Shown here: positions 10,181 to 14,938 of the stretch, piece after piece
Layout: each line of letters starts with the position of its first letter
How positions within the stretch are numbered: the stretch's first letter is position 1
Source of the DNA: Heterostelium multicystogenum
Taxonomy: Eukaryota; Evosea; Eumycetozoa; Acytosteliales; Acytosteliaceae
Reading direction: 5' to 3'
Length of the DNA stretch: 14,938 nt
NCBI GenBank assembly: GCA_003667245.1
Contig: RCNN01000429.1
Span: 1-14,938, forward strand
The notes under the pieces: model-generated
Database searches by the model: none
What the model was told of the DNA's origin: nothing
Seen by the model: the letters and a program-made list of their open reading frames with translations, nothing else
Made by a program: the position numbers and the translations under genes

Positions 10181-11962
10181 CTATTGTACATTTGTTATTG
10201 GTGTTTGAGGAACACTATTTAGCTCCATTGCAATAGAAAACTTATTGGGATGTGATGAAAAACCATAGATTTCCAAATCTGACAGAGGAACACCATCACC
10301 CGATTTCAATGTAAATGTTAATAGAATGTTGGTAAATCCTAAATATATTAAATCATTGGCCAAACTGAGAAATATATAAATTAGTATCTATTAAATAACC
10401 TTACTTTAGTTCTTTTTATCTACTTACTTTAATCCAACACAATTTCTTGGACCCATTCCAAATGGAATATAATACTCTGAATGATTGTTATCAATGAATC
10501 GATCTGGATTGTACTTTCCTGGATTTTCCCAGTGCTTGGTATTATGATTGAGAGCATGGAAGTTCACTAAGACATTTGCTCCTCTTGGAACAAAGTAATC
10601 ACCAATCATTATTGATTCCTTTGCCACCCTTGGAAGAATCATTGGGGCTATCGGTCTAATTCTCATCGTTTCTTTGATTACTGCCACTGTGTATGGTGTC
10701 TTAATGCGATCACACTCTCGAATATAGCCATCTGGACCAACTACACTTCTCAACTCCTGTCTAACTTTATCTTGAATCTCTGGGTAGTTTATCATAAATA
10801 AAACAAGCCACTCCAAAGCAGTAGCAGTTGAATCCACTCCTACTGCAATAAAATCATTGGCAATAGTCAAAACTGTTTCAATATTCTTTCCATCTGAATC
10901 AATTATTAAAGTATCAAATAAATCCTTTGGACTATATTACAATTAGAATTTGAATAGTTATATTCTTCATTAAAAGCAACTTACTTCTTTGGATCAATAG
11001 TATTCAATCTTTCATAATACATCTTCCTTGAGAAACTATGCAACACATCCACCTCTGAACCAAAGATCTTTACATACATGAAATAGAAGGGTTTGAGGAA
11101 TCCTAGATAATCATATAACTTATTCTCTCCCAGTCTTTTAAATATTTTCTCGATTGGTTCTACTAATAATCCAAGATTTCCTTCATAAATACCCTCACCA
11201 TATGGTATTTCCTCTGAGAATAACATTTTAAAAATAAACATTCATTGTATATTTCTTGAAATATCTTCGTGGATACATCTGGCAATTATGATTTAAATTA
11301 ATATAAATGACCATTTTTATTTCAATAAAAAATAAATACTTACATTTTGATTTGAACTATGTATCTCTTTCATTCTATTCACCAAATTAGCCACCTGCCT
11401 GTCTACAATAGATGAACTGGATCTTACTTTGGTTTTTGCAAAAATACCTGAAACCAATTTTCTTCGATGATACAATCGTCATCCTTTGCTGCAGCTAAAT
11501 CCATACAGTTGGAAGATACTAAATTATGAATTTCAAAATAAACTTAGAATAGGTGATATGATATTATTAATTTTAAATTACATACAAACACTAACTATAG
11601 GAAAATCAGTATGATTTACGAAATTCTCGAAGTTATGTAAGAAGACTCTCTTATATAGAAAGGATCACTAATTACAATGTAATAGTAGTCACCCATCCAC
11701 ATTGAAAATATATCTCCATATTTTTTAGATATTTCCCAAAGAGTTCTATGTGGCAGAGAACTTGAAGCAATTTGATATAGATTCCAATAATTGGTAATGG
11801 AATACCTCCTGATGGAGGATCATTTGTAGAGAATTTGATATTTTTACTAATCTATAGAAATAAACTATTAATAACTATTCAATATATTTAATATGCTTTA
11901 CTTACAAAAGAATATATTATATACAATACTAAAAATGAACAAATACATAGTATATAAGCCAT
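10181..11962 (-). CDS. cytochrome P450 'D' (divergent member), frame-broken in its 5' half
   Basis: Six exons: 11962-11906, 11851-11586, 11518-11344, 11278-10985, 10931-10428 and 10364-10181, about 493 codons. Exon 1 is an ER anchor (MAYILCICSFLVLYIIYSF). Exon 2 gives GGIPLPIIGN and KKYGDIFSMWMGDYYYIV. Exon 4 gives the MLFSEEIPYGEG block. Exon 5 has I-helix VGVDSTATALEW, ExxR as KETMR, YNPDRF and haem loop FGMGPRNCVG. The last 63-bp intron (10427-10365) splits the Asn codon of GLNLAND just after the haem loop. The TAG is at 10181-10183. Exons 5 and 6 and most of exon 4 are unbroken. Upstream there are four one-base breaks, each corrected by one homopolymer base (near 11782, 11651, 11473 and 11237). 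Compared with copies A-C it lacks the intron after WMGD and has two others, so it is an older, separate lineage. P450 function is firm, substrate unknown. Confidence 0.92.
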
Positions 11963-12030
11963 TTTGTTTGATTCGCTTAAAAGAAATAAATAAAAAGTCC
12001 AAGAGAATATTAATAATAATAAATAAATAA

Positions 12031-12292
12031 ATTAACTATAAAACTAATTTTGAAAGAAATTACTGCAAATCTTTCTCCAATGGAAATGAAGATTGTGATG
12101 ATGAAAAGGTATTAATGGTTGGAATTCCAAGTTAATAATGAATCATTTGTCGGCAATATATTGAATAATTGGTATATTAAAATAGCTGTGATTATGATAA
12201 GAGATGAGATGCTTTGGCAAGTCAAGAGACAACGATTTCAATTTCCTATCTTGGATTATCTTTTTTTATTTCTAAATCTTTTCTATTTCTAA
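12031..12292 (+). other. coding-like stretch of unknown identity, upstream of P450 D
   Basis: One plus frame is open from 12031 to 12132 (NYCKSFSNGNEDCDDEKVLM...), and another follows at once from 12134 to the TAA at 12290-12292 (NNESFVGNILNNWYIK..., then RDEMLWQVKRQRFQFPILDY). Removing one T from the TT at 12132-12133 would join them into about 86 codons. Codon variety is better than in the surrounding AT-rich DNA, but there is no clear start and no recognisable domain. It begins about 70 bp from the P450 D start, divergently oriented, so it may be chance or a gene remnant. Confidence 0.2.
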
Positions 12293-12523
12293 AAAGGATA
12301 AATAGATATATCGTCAACAGACAGAACTAATCCAAATGACATAATTCAAAACTCAATGGGAGCATAGGATTTATTAATAACATACATATTGTACAATTAA
12401 TTAATTAACAACCACCAACTACCTTCAGATGCCAGTCATTAACTATATTATCTATAATAGTAGTTAGACAAAGATATTTCTCCAAACAAAATCTAAATGA
12501 AATATAAAATTTAGAAGAATTAA

Positions 12524-12550
12524 TTGATTGACTGATTGATTGATTGATTG
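12524..12550. repeat. GATT tetranucleotide microsatellite
   Basis: TTGATTGACTGATTGATTG and onward: about six GATT units with one change. The complementary AATC repeat is at 12749-12767, about 200 bp away, so the two could pair as an imperfect inverted repeat. Confidence 0.8.
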
Positions 12551-12600
12551 TGATGATGCTGGATACTGACTGTGTGTATCTCAACTCATCTCTTACCTCA

Positions 12601-12628
12601 TTTCCTTTCATTTCTTTCCTTTCATTTC
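12601..12628. repeat. 14-bp tandem duplication, pyrimidine-rich
   Basis: The unit TTTCCTTTCATTTC occurs twice in a row (12601-12614 and 12615-12628) and then fades into TTTTCC. All but two bases of the pair are pyrimidines on this strand. Confidence 0.8.
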
Positions 12629-12748
12629 TTTTCCACTTACTACAACTAAATTTCAAATCATTATATATTTTTATTTATAAACTGGAATGTAAGTGTATAT
12701 CTTTGGCTATATTTATTCCTATTATAAACTATAATTACCACCCACAAT

Positions 12749-12767
12749 TAATCAATCAATCAATGAT
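12749..12767. repeat. AATC tetranucleotide microsatellite
   Basis: TAATCAATCAATCAATGAT, the complement of the GATT repeat at 12524-12550. Confidence 0.75.
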
Positions 12768-13045
12768 TCAATTTACTACTACAACCCACACACCCCTAAC
12801 CAATATACTATTAAAACAACAGAATAAGGAAAAAACAACAGTATCATCAAAGTGGATATTACCCAATTTAGTTAATATGGATACACTGTTTACTACTACA
12901 TATAACTATTACTATCATATTCTTATTATTATTATATTTATTATTGTCAGACGATTGTTGGCTACACTAAATAAATTTTATAATTTAAATTGAATTTGAT
13001 TCAATTTAATGGGGATGAATAAATGATAGTAATCGTACTCTTATA

Positions 13046-13091
13046 AATAATAATAATAATAATAATAATAATAATTATAATAATAATAATT
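13046..13091. repeat. AAT trinucleotide microsatellite
   Basis: About ten AAT units to 13074, a short interruption (TATAA), then four more up to about 13090. Such AAT tracts are common in AT-rich dictyostelid spacers. Confidence 0.85.
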
Positions 13092-13244
13092 TATAATATA
13101 AATGTACATCAAGTAAATAACCCAAAAAGTAAAGTACTTATTGTCCAATCTATTATCAAATCATTTTATACCCCATATCTTACTAACCCCATTCTATTTA
13201 CTCTGACAACACATCAACAAACAATCCCATACAAAACACAAATA

Positions 13245-13264
13245 AAATACAAATACAGATACAA
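13245..13264. repeat. 20-bp direct repeat, copy 1
   Basis: AAATACAAATACAGATACAA, identical to copy 2 at 14813-14832. It is followed by an 8-bp inverted repeat with a 2-base loop (TTGTATTT-TT-AAATACAA) at 13270-13287. Confidence 0.7.
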
Positions 13265-14191
13265 ATATCTTGTATTTTTAAATACAATATACAAAATTAT
13301 ATTAAATCAACAAATAAATATACAATAAGAATTGGGTAAAATGGGGAAATAAAAGATATTTAACAACTTTATAATACTTATCTAATCCTAATAAATATAT
13401 CAAGGAGGGTAAAGTTATTTAATGAAATGGAGGAAGATTGGATTGTATTACTTATTCACATTATTAAATGGATTATAAGGAAAATGATCTTATTTTTGAT
13501 GTTATGTATTCTTAAAACTTACTTTAGTTACTAATAGTTCTAAATTTAGAAAAACAAAGATTATTTGATCATTTTTATTTGAGTTTACAAAAAATAAACT
13601 GTTTGAGGCTATAATTGTCCATTGTGATAGTTGTTTTTGATTAAAATCAAAAAAATTAATTCAAGAAATTAAAATTTATGAAGATGTTGTTTTAAAGATA
13701 TTTTGTTTTTTTTGTTGCGTTGATCAAAAAACAAACATTTAAGGAGTCGGAACATGTGGTTCACATTTGTAAATCTCAAAATAAAAATCATCAAGCAAAT
13801 ACATATTTATTAAAAGGTAAATATCACTGTAAATAAATATTATTTATACATTTACAATTTACATAACTATTGAACAATCTTCAGTTGAAGTTTATTTTAT
13901 TTCATTGTCTGTTGTCCCAAATGGACTTAAATTCAACTATTCAATTCAATTCATTTAATACTATGATTTATTTTATTGATTGATTCAATTGATAAATATA
14001 TTCAGATAAAGTTAAAACTTGTACATTTTTATTGTGTCTTGTCTAACATTTAATTTTAATATTACACAAACAACACCAACTACATTTCATTGGATCGATT
14101 GACTCCAATCCTTCCCCAATGACTGCCAAATATTTTTCAATTAATAATAAATATAATGGAGGAACATAAAATAAAATAAAAAATACCCAAA

Positions 14192-14501
14192 ATGGCAGAG
14201 TGTGACACTAAAATCAACATTTAGGAAATCAAGATGCTGTACCACTACTTACATGAGGTCAAGGAGGTGCAAAACCTGCAGGTAAAAAATTATTTTTAAA
14301 ATCAAAAGTGTAGTGTGCGTAGATTGCGGTTGTGTATGCACAACCACAGCAATTCGCCGCCCTTTAGATTTTATCTATAATAGATTTTTTTTGGTTTTTG
14401 AGGTTCAAGAGTGCCATCAAAAGTCAAGTGCACAACTGTTGCATTGTTGTTGTTTTTACAATAATGCGTCACAAATAATAGATCAAAAGGACTTGTTTTG
14501 A
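14192..14501 (+). other. possible short spliced gene with a hairpin-containing intron
   Basis: After a C-rich stretch an ATG in AAAATG context (14192) opens MAECDTKINI and then meets TAG. The same frame continues as EIKMLYHYLHEVKEVQNLQ, ending at a CAG|GTAAAA donor at 14281/14282. A plausible acceptor at 14401-14402 joins in phase 0 to VQECHQKSSAQLLHCCC... and a TGA at 14499-14501. Starting at the internal Met (14234) avoids the TAG and gives 48 residues. The 120-bp intron would enclose the hairpin at 14323-14353. There is no domain, and the exon is short. It could instead be a 5' leader of a gene beyond the window. Confidence 0.2.
14323..14353. other. stem-loop in a GC-rich island
   Basis: ATTGC GGTTGTG, loop TATG, CACAACC, a 3-base bulge (ACA), then GCAAT: 12 perfect base pairs with one bulge. 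It lies in a small GC-rich island (about 14308-14365) within AT-rich DNA. It could be a structured RNA element or a palindromic protein-binding site. It does not look like a tRNA. Confidence 0.55.
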
Positions 14502-14537
14502 AGAAAAAACTCATCACTCTTTATTTTGGATTTGGGA

Positions 14538-14620
14538 TTTTTTTTTTTTTTTAATTAAAACTAGCTTTATATACATGCCACCAAACTGCCAAAAATCATC
14601 AAATTCAAAAAAAAAAAAAA
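14538..14620. repeat. T15 run and A14 run in inverted arrangement
   Basis: A run of 15 T (14538-14552) and a run of 14 A (14607-14620) are separated by 54 bases. They could pair as a stem, but such opposed homopolymer runs are common in AT-rich protist spacers. Confidence 0.7.
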
Positions 14621-14812
14621 CAAACCAAAAAAATCCAACTGACAACCATCTTTGCTAACCATTTGTATTTTTTTTTGATAATTTTTATTTTAATGATATA
14701 AATAAATGGTTCGTTGGGGTCAAGTGTAGTGGTCGACAATATCAGCATTGACACATACAACCCTATCTTATTTTATTGTAATTTGAATTTGTTTATTTTT
14801 TTTTTATTACAC

Positions 14813-14832
14813 AAATACAAATACAGATACAA
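14813..14832. repeat. 20-bp direct repeat, copy 2
   Basis: Identical to 13245-13264, 1.57 kb away. The sequence is simple (ATAC-rich), so descent from a common element is not certain. Confidence 0.65.
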
Positions 14833-14938
14833 CATATCCATAACACACATATAATACACACAATTATATCTATTTATATAATTATACAGATAATTAATTA
14901 TTGACAGATTACTGATTTAATAAATCAAATCGATTTTT

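Larger units (their letters stand above)
12293..14190. other. long AT-rich non-coding region
   Basis: Almost 1.9 kb with no gene I can support. It holds microsatellites (listed separately), pyrimidine-rich stretches at 12580-12640 and 13140-13230, and AT-rich filler from 13300 to 14030. The 149-codon plus-strand open frame at 12544-12993 is low-complexity (runs of Ile, Tyr, Asn, Thr translated from repeats) and is probably not a gene. The region likely holds promoter or terminator DNA for genes outside the window. Confidence 0.5.
14502..14938. other. AT-rich right end, no gene seen
   Basis: Homopolymer runs, a short GC-richer patch at 14708-14760 and AT-rich sequence to the end. No open frame of note. 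It may be the promoter of a gene beyond the right edge. Confidence 0.45.

Noticed and set aside
12405..12656. 83-codon minus-strand open frame
   Set aside because: Translation of the GATT and pyrimidine repeats (ISQSINSS-type and MKGNE-type runs); no evidence of a gene.
12524..12767. GATT and AATC repeats read as a CRISPR-like or mobile-element terminal repeat
   Set aside because: These are simple microsatellites. There are no unique spacers, no target-site duplication and no transposase between or near them.
12544..12993. 149-codon plus-strand open frame
   Set aside because: Translation is low-complexity and comes largely from microsatellites and T/A-rich runs. It has no domain, no stop-bounded codon bias, and lies in plain spacer DNA.
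14700..14755. tRNA-like words (GGTTCG, GTGTAGTGGTC)
   Set aside because: Part of an A-box-like sequence is present, but there is no matching acceptor stem, anticodon arm or T arm on either strand.

Overview
The window is nuclear DNA that looks like a dictyostelid social amoeba. Spacers are very AT-rich, with long A/T runs and AAT/GATT microsatellites. Genes are tightly packed with 42-88 bp introns, mostly GTAAGT...AG, and starts sit in A-rich context. The protein families also fit: a dictyostelid-type class I terpene synthase, several microsomal P450s and a small Cys-rich secreted protein. Coding GC looks higher than I would expect for D. discoideum, so another dictyostelid is more likely; I cannot name the species.

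Layout: every confident gene is on the minus strand and reads right to left. P450 'D' is at 11962-10181, a cryptic small spliced gene at 10098-9679, and an intact secreted protein at 9629-9048. P450 'C' is at 8646-6920, a broken unrecognised gene at about 6878-6418, P450 'B' at 5642-3951, P450 'A' at 3677-1937 and the terpene synthase at about 1631-641. Positions 1-640 and 11963-14938 are mostly AT-rich non-coding DNA with microsatellites, a hairpin in a small GC-rich island, and a few weak coding-like stretches.

Functionally, a terpene synthase directly downstream of tandem P450 copies suggests a small terpenoid biosynthesis locus: the synthase would cyclise a prenyl diphosphate and the P450s would oxidise the product. 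One such terpene synthase-P450 pair is known in D. discoideum, but this arrangement is larger.

The terpene synthase and all four P450s are broken by many one-base frame changes. Nearly all the P450 breaks are corrected by changing the length of a homopolymer by one. After correction the P450s have normal length (about 485-495 residues), matching intron positions and no nonsense codons in the parts I read. This favours indel errors in the sequence, or very recent decay, over old pseudogenes.
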